Shown in pieces: positions 15,662 to 27,702 of a stretch of 64,000 bases of DNA. Position 1 is the stretch's first letter, and each line of letters starts with the position of its first letter. Source of the DNA: Azadirachta indica (Eukaryota; Streptophyta; Magnoliopsida; Sapindales; Meliaceae); assembly GCA_022749755.1 (NCBI GenBank), contig CM040452.1, positions 17,006,350-17,070,349 of the forward strand. The letters run 5' to 3'. The notes under the pieces were generated by a model. The model worked only from the letters and a program-made list of their open reading frames with translations, was not told the origin of the DNA and did no database searches. Made by a program: the position numbers and the translations under genes.

Positions 15662-16598
15662 TTGACTAGTATTAACTCATCCTAGTTATTAATTCTCTGA
15701 GAGCATACGCCCCCGGGAAGGTATAATTAGACTCATTAATATGTTGACTTGGGTGAGGTTACGTGTTTTTGCTTAATTACAAATTATTTGTCTAAAGACA
15801 GATGTCTTTTTAATTACAAACAAATTGTTTAAAATGTTGAAATAAAGAGGAGCTCACAGTCACAACTCACAGGTTTGCTTGTTGTGGGTGAAAAAAAGGG
15901 AAAAAACGATGAACTAAGCGCGTGAAAGGGTTCTGGAATAAGTCCTGAACTTAATTTGATGGAGAGTAGGTCTTAAATCTGCAGGCAATAAATGTTGCGG
16001 TCATATTGGTGAAAAAGCTGCATCCAACCCACTCGTCTTGAGAATTTGTTGACTGTGTATTCATATTTTTGAAGCCATAAAATCGAAGAGACGACGAAAT
16101 TTTAGACCAGAAAGAAACAAAACCGAAAGACTATTTCAGCTGCTGTTTTTCTGAAAGCAGCTCACTGTGAATATTGTAAATAAAATATATCAGAAAAATT
16201 ATTTGATCTACATATTTTTTTTATTTTATTATTTATTTACCACTTAACTCATCTTGAGAAATTAATGATTATTTTTTATTAATATTATTAATAAAAAATA
16301 AAAATTACATCGCTTTAATTTTCAAATATATATCTTTTTTAAAAATTTAACTCTTCAGTCTAGAAAATTTTGCAAATAAAATTTGATTCCATCGTAAAAG
16401 ATAAAAATTGTAGCGCTCACAATTTTCTTCCTTTCTTTCTATCTTCTTTTCCTGGTTTAATTATTTGACAGTAATATTTTCACTTTCAAAATAACATCCT
16501 GTCTAACGTCACTGCCAACAAAATCTTTACAAAAGGCCATACAGAAACGAATGCAAAAAGTTAAATACCGCGTATACTCTTGAGACAGACATAGTCAA
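15662..16598 (+). promoter_or_regulatory. W-box-like elements upstream of EXO70H
   Basis: The core TTGACT occurs at 15662-15667, 15744-15749 and 16049-16054. Its reverse complement AGTCAA lies at 16593-16598, about 95 bp upstream of the TATA box. TTGACC/T is the binding core of WRKY factors, and several EXO70H genes are elicitor-inducible in Arabidopsis. A six-base motif is expected by chance, so a regulatory role is an inference. Confidence 0.35.
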
Positions 16599-16691
16599 CA
16601 TAATTATATTTTGCGGGTCCAACCGCTTCTCTTTCCCACCCGATCTGTGCAGCTTCCGTTACTCTCTCTCTCTCTCTCTCTCACTTCACAT

Positions 16692-16699
16692 TATAAATA
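16692..16699 (+). promoter_or_regulatory. TATA box of the EXO70H gene
   Basis: TATAAATA lies 255 bp before the chosen ATG. The implied 5' UTR of roughly 220 nt carries CT arrays at about 16662-16682 and 16775-16797 and an (AT)n array at about 16890-16910. Confidence 0.65.
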
Positions 16700-16953
16700 T
16701 CCCATCCTCATCTTAATCAACATCAAAAACTCCGACACCGCCAACCAACGGTTTCTCCATTGTTCTGCTCTCCTCTCTTTCTCTCTCTCTCTCTCTCGGC
16801 ACCCAGCTATCATTTCTCTGTTTCTTTCTACAAAACCGTTGCTGCTGCTTCTCCTCTGATAACAGGAATTAAGTAACCGTTTCTTCTCATATATATATAT
16901 ATATATATATTCTTTCTCTGCTTTGCCAGTTGGGGGCTATTACACTTACATAT

Positions 16954-18834
16954 ATGCCAAGAAAGGGAATGAGAACCATCTTCTTCAAGTCATCATCCCC
17001 ATCAAGAATGACACCGCCTTCATCACCTATGCGACTTACTTTCTCAGAAACTCTAATGGAAGAGAACATCCAAGCCGCACAGGCACTCATTTCCAAATGG
17101 GATTCAGACTCTTCTTCCTACGCCTGCAGCACCTCTTCTCTCTTCAATGACAACCGCCAAGATGCCAAAGAGTATCTCAAAGCCATCAAAGATTTGCAGG
17201 CCGCCATGCATTACTTTATCAACCATAATTCCACTTCTGACAAACTCGTTCTGGCTCAAAATCTCATGCAAATTGCCATGCAAAGAATGGAGAAAGAGTT
17301 CTACCAGATGCTGAAACAAAATAGAGAATATCTGGACCCAGAGTCTGTTTCCACTCACTCCATCTCCTCAAGAGCATCAAGAGCAAGCCTTTCCGACTTT
17401 GAAGATGAATCCGAGGACGATTTCAAATCCTCTGACGACTCCGTTTCTGAAGTGGAACGTGTCTCCATGGCAGCTATGTCTGACTTAAAAGCAATCGCTG
17501 ATTGCATGATTTCCGCCGGCTATGCTAAAGAGTGTGTCAAGATTTACAAGATTATAAGGAAATCCATTGTTGATGAAGCCCTGTACCATTTGGGAGTGGA
17601 AAGATTAAATCTTTCTGTAATTCAAAAAATGGATTGGGAGGTTCTTGAGATTAAAATCAAGAACTGGTTACATGGCGTGAAAACCGCAGTTAGAACACTG
17701 TTCTACGGCGAGAGAATCATCTGTGACAACGTCTTCTCCGCTTCTGCATCCATCAGTGAATCGTGCTTCTCGGAAATATGTAAAGAGGGAGCTATGACTT
17801 TGTTTTCATTCCCAGAATATGTAGCCAAGTGCAAGAAAACTCCTGAGAAAATGTTCCGCACTTTGGACCTCTACGAAGCTATTTCTGATCTCTGGCCTGA
17901 GATTGACTCCATTTTCAGCTTTGGATCGACCTCTCCCGTCCGCTCACAAGCTCTCAATTCTCTTATCAAACTAGGGGAAGCCGCCCGCACAATGTTAACG
18001 GACTTTGAAGCTGCAATTCAGAAGGATACCTCGAAATCACCGGTTCCCGGCGGTGGGGTCCACCCCCTTACCCGCTATGTGATGAACTACATCGCCTTCC
18101 TCGCCGACTATTCCGGCTCACTCGCCGATATAGTCGCAGACTGGCCGTTGACGATCAATTCTCCTTTACCAGAAGCTTACTTTGGTAGCCCCGAATCCGA
18201 TGACAACATTGCCTCGCCGATAGCCGTTCGGCTTGCGTGGCTAATCCTCGTTCTCTTATGCAAACTCGACGGCAAGGCCGAGTTCTACAAAGACGTGGCC
18301 CTCTCTTACATGTTCTTGGCCAACAATCTACAATATGTCGTCGTAAAAGTCCGCACATCGAATTTAAAGTTTCTCCTCGGCGAGGAATGGGTTGTTAAGC
18401 ACGAGGCAAAGGTGAAACAATACGCAGCTAACTATGAGCGCATGGGATGGAGTAAAGTGTTCGAGTCATTGCCCGAGAATCCGACGGCCGAGCTTCCAAT
18501 CGGTCAAGTTAGAAACTGTTTTCGGAGATTTAATTTGTCTTTCGAAGACGCTTATAAGAAACAGAGTTCTTGGGTCGTAGCGGATTCGAAACTGAGGGAC
18601 GAAATTAAAATATCGTTGGCGAAGAGGATCGGGCCGGTTTACAAAGATTTTTATGAGAAATATCGGGTGATGGCGACGAGGGAATCGGGTACTGGAAGTG
18701 AGCCTTTAGTCAGATATGCCCCGGATGATTTGGGAAATTACTTGTCTGATTTGTTTCATGGGACCAGCGGGTCCGGAAGCGTTTCATCACATTCAACGGC
18801 GTCGGTTTCAAGTCAAGGAGGGCGGAGCCGTTGA
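16954..18834 (+). CDS. Exocyst subunit EXO70, H-clade type
   Basis: EXO70 proteins bind plasma-membrane phosphoinositides and help tether secretory vesicles as part of the octameric exocyst. Plant genomes carry many copies, and clade H members are tied to trichome, pathogen and cell-wall responses. The gene is intronless and encodes 626 residues, the usual family length; most plant clades other than EXO70A lack introns. The amino terminus MPRKGMRTIFFKSSSPS is the basic, Ser-rich start I associate with EXO70H. An acidic Ser-rich linker (ESEDDFKSSDDSVSEVE) lies around residues 150-166. The helical C-terminal EXO70 domain runs from roughly 220 to 600, with the family signatures HPLTRYVMNYI and VVADSKLRDEIKISLAKRI. 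The last 35 residues are a Ser/Gly-rich tail. The frame is open upstream from a TTG at 16930, but 16954 is the first ATG in frame. Confidence 0.93.
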   Translation: MPRKGMRTIFFKSSSPSRMTPPSSPMRLTFSETLMEENIQAAQALISKWDSDSSSYACSTSSLFNDNRQDAKEYLKAIKDLQAAMHYFINHNSTSDKLVLAQNLMQIAMQRMEKEFYQMLKQNREYLDPESVSTHSISSRASRASLSDFEDESEDDFKSSDDSVSEVERVSMAAMSDLKAIADCMISAGYAKECVKIYKIIRKSIVDEALYHLGVERLNLSVIQKMDWEVLEIKIKNWLHGVKTAVRTLFYGERIICDNVFSASASISESCFSEICKEGAMTLFSFPEYVAKCKKTPEKMFRTLDLYEAISDLWPEIDSIFSFGSTSPVRSQALNSLIKLGEAARTMLTDFEAAIQKDTSKSPVPGGGVHPLTRYVMNYIAFLADYSGSLADIVADWPLTINSPLPEAYFGSPESDDNIASPIAVRLAWLILVLLCKLDGKAEFYKDVALSYMFLANNLQYVVVKVRTSNLKFLLGEEWVVKHEAKVKQYAANYERMGWSKVFESLPENPTAELPIGQVRNCFRRFNLSFEDAYKKQSSWVVADSKLRDEIKISLAKRIGPVYKDFYEKYRVMATRESGTGSEPLVRYAPDDLGNYLSDLFHGTSGSGSVSSHSTASVSSQGGRSR

Positions 18835-19902
18835 AAAGATGATTCATTCTTGCCGGCCTACAAGTATTATTGAGCCTCGTGCTTCTTGTGCATAGAACAT
18901 TCTGAATAAGAACTACCAAAAATTGACACGTGTATAGAGATGTATACGTATAGGCAAAGGGTATTCGATTGATTGAGAGTACAGTATGGTGACACTTGTA
19001 ATAATCAATGAAATTCTTTGATTTTTCATATTATAGCAGAGAATTCATTTTGATTTAGTTCATTCAATTCAATCAATATTTAAATTGTAGCGTACTGTAC
19101 TTGGAGATGGAAATGCATATGTAGATGAGTGTATTTGTGTCTAAACATTTCAAAACTATTTTCTCCACTGCTAAATTGAACACTCGTCGATATCAAGGAA
19201 CAAAATAATTTTAATTTTGATTTGTAGAATTATTGTAAGATAATGGAATATTTAGTTTTAATCACACTAGATCGATAGAAATGGCGTGATAGTTGCTGAT
19301 GGATCTACAAAATCAATGCGACGATTATCTAAAGAAAGTTTTGATGATAATTATGAGAGGTTTATTAAACAACAATAATTAAGTCAATTTTTGTTTTTAA
19401 CAGTTATAAATTAAAATGGAAGTGGAAACAGCATCTTCGTGTTGTCATGGCTCGGCGTGAATATAAATTAAAGAACGGCATCTTCGTGTTGTGCTCCCAA
19501 CACCACAAAATTCGTATATCTCATTTTTCATGCACAAAAAATTCGGAGGGACCACGTTTTTTCATCTTTTTTTTTTTTAATTATTTTTCAAACAAAACAG
19601 TTTCTTTCATTAATTAATTAAGCAGAGAGAAGTAACGAATATTTTTAAAACAATGCAGCAAACATCAGACCAGGCCCCGGGCAGGCAGGAAATGCAGACG
19701 GGTACTGGCATTAATGTGTCTCATTCATCAACTTCATAAATATTGTTAAAATACACATTAAAGATAATATCTGATCATGTAAAGTTTCTTCCTTGAACAA
19801 AAACAAAAAATTTGAAGTTGAATCTCGACCGGTTGTTGTAGAAAGCCAAAAGCAAGAGGGAACGCACTCAGAATGTCACAATTTGCTCAGATAGCTGTTT
19901 TG

Positions 19903-19933
<31 letters not shown>

Positions 19934-20836
19934 GTAAATCCAACCGATATATATATATATATATATATGTATGTATCACTATCTGATTATGTATCCTCCA
20001 AATTAATATTATTATGTTTGTGGGTGATAAAATTAAGGAATAGAAACTGGCCTATAGCCATACATACCCATAATATTATTTGCATGCTTTTGGTATCCAT
20101 GCAATATTGCAAGAAAATTGCTTTTAATAATGTAAAATATCATATCATATTGAAACTTAAGTAATGGTAGTAGAGGTTTTCATAAAATTTGGTCTGGGCT
20201 ATAAATAACCGCGTGCAATTTTCTAGACCCATATGTAAAGCCTGTCTGATTTACAGGCCCAATTCTGATGCTTTTGCTCGCCATTCTCATGATACTTAAT
20301 ACTATTGGGAAGGAGATTATTCTACTCATTCTTTCTTAAAAATTAAATTACATTAACTTAAAAGTAACGTTTTAATTTTTAATCCAAATTATTTTACTTC
20401 ATCAAATCCCACAAGTGCACGTGTTTTACTGAAAGTGTAAATGGTTTAAGTGTAATTTTTTTTTTTCCCTTAACGAACCTCAGACAGAGGTAATTAAATG
20501 GTAGGTATACCAATATTAATAATTTGCTCTTTCGTATTATTAGAATTTGTATTCTCAATTTTCTGCTGAATAATTTGATAATCATTTTTCTGTGTATTTT
20601 AAAATGATTTGGTTTTGTTGTACTGTGAAATAGTCAACTTTTAAGCTAATTGATTTAATATTTCATAAATTTTATTTTCTGTTCTAAATTTAAAAACAGT
20701 TTTCAGGGTTTGGTAAATTTTATTATTAAAATATTATAGTAATATTAATTACTAACATATGCATAATGAATAATGATGAACGACAATTAATTTTGGGTAA
20801 GTGTTGGTGTGTGTATATATACACCTACACATATAC

Positions 20837-20869
<33 letters not shown>

Positions 20870-22268
20870 AACTATTTTAAAATAATCTATAACAAAAAAA
20901 TATAAAATTTTTTAATTATATTTTTAAAAATAAAAAGTAATAAGATAATATAAACCAATTTCATTTTCTAATTAAAATTAAATTTTTTAAAAATTAATTT
21001 TGGTTTTTATAATTTTAAGTAAATATATTTGATATCATATTTACAATAAAACTATTTTTTAAAAGTTAAATTTTAATTTTTTTTTTCTTATTTTCAAAAT
21101 CTAATGTAAGATGAGAAAATTTTGAAAATTTTTTACTAATCATCTAAAATGACTTGTCCCCCTACTCAAATCCAGTTTCACTTGGATTTTTATAACAAGA
21201 AGCCTAATCGCACTCCAACTCGAGAAAGAGACTAATAGGTGGTTGAGGTGATTTGAGTAATAATCAAGGGTATTGCAGTTAAAAAGGAAAAGAGAGTAAC
21301 AGAAAGAAGCCCCATTCTCTAGAATATATAAGATCATGTCATGTACTAGTAAAAGATGCAGAGTAGAGGGTAAATAAAAGGTGGCAAGCGAATCACTGAG
21401 AGAACCTCACGTCACCTGCAGAGAAAGATACCAGCAACTAGAAAAGACTCCCCAAGAGAGATGAGAAAGGCACCAATAGACAGATGTATTGCAATACATA
21501 CAGACAAACTCTTCTACAAAAAAAAAGGGAGAGGAGGGCGCTGAGAGAAAGGTGATAACAAAAAAGAGAAGATGTACTCCTTTTTTATTTATTCTAGAAA
21601 AAAAAAAAAGGAGGGGGCGAGACTTTTTCTCTGAGAAATAGACTTTATTTTTTTTATTAATTTAAATATTTATCGCTATTTATTAAGAACAAAAGCAAGC
21701 TACTGGCAGGAGTTTGAAATAATACACAATAGACATGTCAACTAATTTTTTCACACTTTTCTCACACTAAAAGTTTCCTAATCTTCTTGATTGATTGCTA
21801 TCGTTCAGACTCTCATAATTGTTCTTCAATCGTCTTACAGAATCTTCCTTGTATCTCTAGAAAATTTCAAGATTCTTCAACTTTACGAAACTTGTGACAT
21901 ATATCTAGCCGTTGCCCTAATTTTCTACTTCACTAAACTAATGTTCGTATTCTCTCCGGTTCAAGGATTAAATCTTATACAAACAATTTATATACCGCAG
22001 CTGTTAAAACTTTTAATTTGTTCCAACATTAGCACATGGCTATATTGATGATATATATATCGGAATTAAAATTTAGTTCTAGCTACCCAGGGCCGTAGAT
22101 CATGAGAACATTACTTTAACATTACTATATTATAATGAATTATATTGCTCAATTCAAGCCTTCCATTAATTACAATATATAATCAAATCTCTTATCTATT
22201 ATTTCCATCTTAAAAAGTTATTTCAAAGTCTTCCATCGCATGGCCATGGATGCTTCAGCATTAATATC

Positions 22269-22299
<31 letters not shown>

Positions 22300-25200
22300 A
22301 GACAAGAAATTATAAATGAAAAACAGAAATGTTAGTGATATGATTGAAATATTATAATTAATTTACAAAACATATGGTGTAGGTCGGCTCGATTGAAGTT
22401 TTCCGAAAAATGAGCATCACTGCTTAATTAATTGGATAAGAAGTGCCGGCTGGTACCCGGATATAATTTAATAAATTTAAATTTGTATGAGAAACACTAC
22501 TTGTATAAAGTTGAAAGCATGCAGCATCATCAAAATAAAAAATAAGTGTTTACAAGCACCACGGATTTCATTTTTGGCCCTACGAGCCAATTAAACTAAA
22601 GCAGCTGACAGACGAAACATCATAAGCACGTGTGTGTATACATTTGGTAAAATGAACTACGTCCATGCAACTCCATCCTTACAGTTAATTACATGCATGT
22701 AATAACCGCTACCAAGAAAAGTTGTAGATTTCATTTCATTGCAAAGACAGATCTAGATCACAGACATTATCATCATCATCGTTATCGACTCATCAAGACA
22801 AAAGCTCTACAATGTTATGTCATAGCATATATTTAATTTTATCGAGTGTATATATATTTAATGAAATATAAAGTTGTATATAATTGTTGATAATTTAGTT
22901 GGGCAATTAATTCATAGAAGAACTGTTATATGTAGTTTTTATACGTAGGCAAATTATATGTTGTTGAGTAGACAACATTTTGTGAGAAAATGTGTGTGTA
23001 TAGATAATAAAAGCAATTTTTTTTTATTTATTTGGTAGTATTTAATATATTGTATTCAACGAAAACTTTTGGGAGTTCGAAAGGCCAATAAGTCACTTGA
23101 AATGTTTGATAGCTAGGTATGCATTTTTATAGGAAAAGAAATGCTATTATTGGAACAGTCAATTAAAAAGAGAACCACTGTTGTCGAAAGACAGAGCTTC
23201 CTAATGAAAACACTCGTTTCCCGATAGCATCTTTAACCACTTTTTGTGACGAATAATTAATGATTTGCCAATTAAGTTTAATTTATATTAATGGAAATAG
23301 AGAGTATTGCTTCCTTACGAAGTATATGGCATGGATTGACTGACCACTTTGGATAACCACACTTGATTTAGAATATAGAATATAGAATATAGAATATTTG
23401 TCTCAAGTCTCAACTAATTAACAGAACGACATCACATCCCAATCGCGGTAGCATACGAATTATATCATTTTATATTTATATTTATAATTATAATTATTCT
23501 TATCGGACTTATCTTTTAGATTTGCGTTCCATTTTTAACCTTTGTTTAATTAATTTTATTAAGAAGCAGTCCAGTACATAGCATATAGGTAAATGATTTA
23601 CGATATATACGTGTTAGATTGAGAGTGCACTAGGAATTAAGCAAACTTGTTGAAATTAATTAATTTCTGAAGCAGCCATTATCTTCGAGAAATTAGTCTC
23701 TGCAACCATTTATATATATATTGTTTCTCTTAATAAAATTAACAACTGCAAATTGTGTTCCGGTCATATTAATTGCTAGCTATATAATATATTCATAAGA
23801 CTTTATTAATGACCATAGATAGGCCATTATATTTTAATTGAGCTTATTATAAAGTAAGTTAATGAAGTTGTGTAAAGTAGTAGACAGCTGAAATGCCCGC
23901 AATTAATAGTTAAAATAATTAGCTGCACCGACTGCAATTAAAGCTTGGAACTTAATGATAACATCAAACTGCGCCGCACATATCGATTCAAGCAAGAAAA
24001 GGGAAAAAAGTGGTAGCTTTTCTAGAAATCTATATGCATAACCAGTTTTAATTTAAGCCTGCAAAGACGTGACAGATATATACATAAAATAGCAAGCATA
24101 ATATATAAGAGAATGTAAAATATATATTTAGATGATATAATAATAATGGTCCTAGCTACTCCAATTAAGTTTGGTATTGTATAAATATTTAAAGTAATGA
24201 AAATTCCGTGTGAAGGCTGTGCAGAACTTTATATGAGTTTCCTTGTCTGTATGTATGTTTGTTGGCCACGGGATTATAATCGTAACACGACGCGATGCTG
24301 TAGGGTAATCGTTACGCATACGGTTACAATACGCACCATGCTTTGATGTATAATACGAATCTTAGTCGTTGGCGATTAGCACCCAGGCCACCATTTACTG
24401 TCATCCAAGTGTGTTCCAGTTTCCTTTTTGTGTACCTCTCTCTCGTCCACGCAATTCTCCATAATTTATACGGTAGTTGGCAGATCTTTCGAGGATGAGA
24501 TTCTATTGCGATTGCCTTAGTCCTATGACCACATACGCAACTATGTATTAGTGTTTTACATTAATGAAGGTATGGATAGATTAACTTAGGATTAACTGAA
24601 GGCATATTTCCTTCTGAACATATTAAAGAATTATTGTCGCCTGCTGACCTGAAATGAAAGAATTATTAATAGTTATCAATTACGTCAAGTCAGCTTGGGC
24701 TATGAATAATACAGTGGAACCAGTTGACTCTAAACTGATAATGCAGATTTATTGAGTTATTAGGTTCTTGCATTATAAAATATTGTCATATAGATTCAGT
24801 TGTTTTCACCTATCTAATATGCATATGATTTGGTCTCCTCATTTAATACCTAATTAGAAAAACTAGGCTAGTTACACTTCTTTTTCCCATTCTCTCTTTA
24901 TTGAGTAGATGAGCTTGCGTCTTGAAGTGAACTCTGGAAGAGTATTAACTCTTGATACAGTGGTTGTTCGTAAGAGAAAATTAAGCCTTTCTTCAATAAA
25001 ACGGATATATATCACGGCGTTGACAATATATAACAAATGTAATAGCTAATGAGGGAGATTCAGAAGACAGATATTAGATATACGTCACACCAACTAACCA
25101 CGTGAATTTATATTGTAAGATATACAGACAATGCAGCTAAAGGTATGGAGTTGACCCAATTACTCGGATCATATGACCAACCCTTTTTTTTTTTTTTTCT

Positions 25201-26190
25201 CATCAACTTAGTCTACATTTTACTAGATTTTGACTTCTTATTGTCTTGCAGGTTGAGTTTCACAGACTGAAAGATCTGGCCAAAATTTTCCACGGGGATC
25301 TAAAACCACGAGTTATCTTGATTTGGGGCCCAAGTCATATACATATATATATGGCGAGGAAAGTTGGCATCCTTTCTAATCAACAATTATCTCATTGTTA
25401 ATCGAACAAGCAGAGGGTAAGCCATAAATGCTAAGTTGCCAACCGCGAAAGTAAGCTGAAAAGTCCAATCCAAGCTTTGATCTTGATTAATATATGTCTA
25501 TGCATATATGAAGAGAAAAAGCCGTGATATAACTCCCAATTGGCAATATTATCATAACCCAACTGCAATGCAACACATTTATTTTATTTTGCACAAAATA
25601 GTATGCATAAAGCACTATCTTGACTTAGATTCTCATAACTTTTGCCAAAACAAATTGTTTATTGCACTATAAAATATTTTTCACAATTGCATCATTGCTT
25701 CCTTATCAATTTCCTCCAAGAAATAAAGCAAGTTAGAGGATGCGCCTGAGGTCATTTAATCACCGCACTCTGTATGATTACGAATTATCCTTAAAATAAT
25801 ATATGGTGAGCCTACATCTATCTACCTCCTCTCTTCGTTCTTAAATGTGCACCTCATTGGGTAAGCTACTAACTGTGAACTATAATGGAGTTGAATTAAG
25901 TTTCATAGAATGTTGTTAATTTGAAAAGAAGATCACTTGCTGACCAATAATAAAAAATTTAAAAGAAAAAAAATTTCATTTCTAGAACAAATAATTTTAG
26001 CTAGATGTTGACACAAAGGAGTGCTTAGTGTTTCTTTGCTCTCTCTCACTTATCTACGCCGTGTGACTAGACCAGAGTTGAATCTGTAATAAAGATTGAT
26101 TCAAAAACATACTTATCAGTTGGTGGAAGTTGAGGGATGGAAATGGGTCTTAAGCATATTCACATGTCCAAGTCCAACTCATACATCTCT
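18835..26190. other. Long gene-poor region (about 7.4 kb)
   Basis: The EXO70H 3' UTR occupies the first 200 bp or so. The rest is AT-rich DNA with (ATT)n near 19909-19934, (AT)n arrays near 19949, 20842 and 22269, and a short array of gaatata units at about 23369-23398. A somewhat GC-richer patch at 24260-24420 has no coding or RNA signature. No tRNA, microRNA hairpin or transposon ends could be supported. The last 1 kb is the presumptive KCS promoter. Confidence 0.55.
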
Positions 26191-26195
26191 GTGCT

Positions 26196-26202
26196 TATAA
26201 AT
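26196..26202 (+). promoter_or_regulatory. TATA box of the KCS gene
   Basis: TATAAAT lies 118 bp upstream of the ATG at 26314. Its position rules out the upstream in-frame ATG at 26137 as the usual start, because that ATG would lie before the transcription start. Confidence 0.6.
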
Positions 26203-26313
26203 CGCTCATTTTGTGATTTCTCATCTAAAAGTGCTACCACAAAGCAACCCCCTCTCTTTATTTCACTATTTTCTCTCTTTTGTTTCATTTCTCAGCTCCC
26301 TCTTTCTTTTCTC

Positions 26314-27702
26314 ATGGAGTTTCTCTCTTATCTCTGTCTTCTCCCTATTTTTTATCTTTCTTTTGTGATATTGAAGTGGATTGATGAGAAAAGAGACCAG
26401 GAATGTTACATCCTAGACTACCAGTGCTACAAGCCAGCTGATGATAGGATGGTTGGCACTGAGTTCTGTGGGGAGGTGATAAAGAGGAATAAGAATCTTG
26501 GTCTCAATGAGTACAAGTTTCTCTTGAAAGCCATAGTGAGTTCCGGCATTGGTGAGCAAACTTATGCTCCGAGAATCATGTTCTCTGGCCGAGAAGAAAG
26601 CCCTACCTTGCAAGACGGGATCTTGGAGATGGAGGAATTCTTCCAAGACAGCATTGAAAAGATTTTGGCCAGGTCAGGCATTTCCCCAAAAGAAATCGAT
26701 GTTCTTGTTGTTAATGTCTCAATGTTAGCAGCAGTTCCTTCTTCGTCTGCTAGAATAATAAATCATTACAAGATGAGGGAGGACATCAAGGTTTATAACC
26801 TAACTGGAATGGGGTGTAGTGCAAGCTTAATATCTGTTGATATCGTGCGCAACATTTTTAAGACCTACAAAAATAAGTATGCACTAGTTGTGACCTCAGA
26901 ATCCTTGAGTCCAAACTGGTACTCCGGCAACGACAGATCGATGATTCTTGCTAATTGTTTGTTCCGTTCTGGTGGTGGTGTGATTCTTTTGTCTAACAAA
27001 AGGGCCTTGAGACATCTTGCCATGTTCAAATTGAAATGTCTAGTCAGAACACACCATGGGGCAAAAGATGAGTCCTATGGATGTTGCATACAGACGGAAG
27101 ATGACCAAGGCAGGCTGGGGTTTCACCTTGGCAAGAACCTTCCAAAGGCCGCAACTCGGTCTTTTGTTGACAATCTTAAGGTAATATCCCCCAAGATCTT
27201 GCCCATAAGGGAATTACTCCGATTTGCCGTGGTAACATTTGTTAGAAAAATGAGCAAAAGTTCTCCTAAAGGGGAGAAAAAGGCTGGGATCAATTTTCGA
27301 ACTGGTGTTGATCATTTTTGCCTCCATACAGGTGGTAAAGCAGTGATTGATGGCATTGGTTTCAGTCTTGATCTCACCGAGTATGATCTAGAACCAGCAA
27401 GAATGACTCTTCATCGATTTGGAAACACATCGGCTAGCAGTCTCTGGTATGTGTTAGCTTACATGGAGGCCAAAAGGAGGCTAAAGAAGGGAGATAGGGT
27501 TTTGATGATAAGTTTTGGTGCTGGCTTTAAATGCAACAGCTGTATGTGGGAGGTGGTGAGAGATTTGGAAGGAAATGCTGGTAATGTTTGGAAAGACAGC
27601 ATTGATAGCTACCCACCACAGTCATTAGCTAATCCTTTTATGGAGAAATATGGTTGGATTCAAAATGAAGATATTAGCACCTTTAAAATTCCTGAGGATT
27701 AA
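26314..27702 (+). CDS. 3-ketoacyl-CoA synthase (KCS12/KCS19-like)
   Basis: This is the condensing enzyme of very-long-chain fatty-acid elongation at the endoplasmic reticulum. It joins malonyl-CoA to a long acyl-CoA and feeds wax, cutin, suberin and sphingolipid synthesis. The intronless gene encodes 462 residues, close to the short KCS members. Residues 1-21 form a single hydrophobic segment (MEFLSYLCLLPIFYLSFVIL). The FAE1-type catalytic set is complete: C168 in GMGCSAS, H247 in RTHHGAKD, H334 and H338 in HFCLH, H367 and N371 in HRFGN. The Cys-to-His spacing of 79 and the H338-to-H367 spacing of 29 match FAE1. The phrase DQECYILDYQCYKP and the general sequence place it nearest KCS12/KCS19, as recalled. 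The frame is open 59 codons further upstream, but that extension precedes the TATA box and lacks family character. Confidence 0.93.
   Translation: MEFLSYLCLLPIFYLSFVILKWIDEKRDQECYILDYQCYKPADDRMVGTEFCGEVIKRNKNLGLNEYKFLLKAIVSSGIGEQTYAPRIMFSGREESPTLQDGILEMEEFFQDSIEKILARSGISPKEIDVLVVNVSMLAAVPSSSARIINHYKMREDIKVYNLTGMGCSASLISVDIVRNIFKTYKNKYALVVTSESLSPNWYSGNDRSMILANCLFRSGGGVILLSNKRALRHLAMFKLKCLVRTHHGAKDESYGCCIQTEDDQGRLGFHLGKNLPKAATRSFVDNLKVISPKILPIRELLRFAVVTFVRKMSKSSPKGEKKAGINFRTGVDHFCLHTGGKAVIDGIGFSLDLTEYDLEPARMTLHRFGNTSASSLWYVLAYMEAKRRLKKGDRVLMISFGAGFKCNSCMWEVVRDLEGNAGNVWKDSIDSYPPQSLANPFMEKYGWIQNEDISTFKIPED

Larger units (their letters stand above)
8174..16590. other. Long gene-poor region (about 8.4 kb)
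   Basis: About 700 bp after the RPL35 stop is 3' UTR and flank. The remainder is AT-rich. A (TACGCC)4 array lies at 9331-9356 and a GTAGC pentamer array near 12158-12177. An (ATT)n array spans about 10394-10445. (AT)n arrays occur near 9650, 12247, 12585, 12705, 12809, 13551, 13766 and 15162, and the one at 12809 continues a (CT)n array that starts at 12784. Homopurine and poly(A)/poly(T) tracts are scattered between 10500 and 11800. No domain-encoding frame, tRNA or clear transposon was recognised, and the ATG frames here are repeat-driven. Confidence 0.55.

Noticed and set aside
16930..16953. Eight-codon upstream extension of EXO70H beginning at TTG
   Set aside because: TTG is not the expected start in a plant nuclear gene. 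The first ATG is at 16954 and gives the familiar MPRKGMR start.
22521..22535. gcagcatcatcaaaa, resembling the start of miR172*
   Set aside because: No complementary miR172 arm lies within a few hundred bases on either side, so no hairpin precursor can form.
26137..26313. 59-codon in-frame extension of the KCS protein
   Set aside because: It starts before a good TATA box at 26196 and adds sequence with no KCS character. The hydrophobic start at 26314 gives normal family length.
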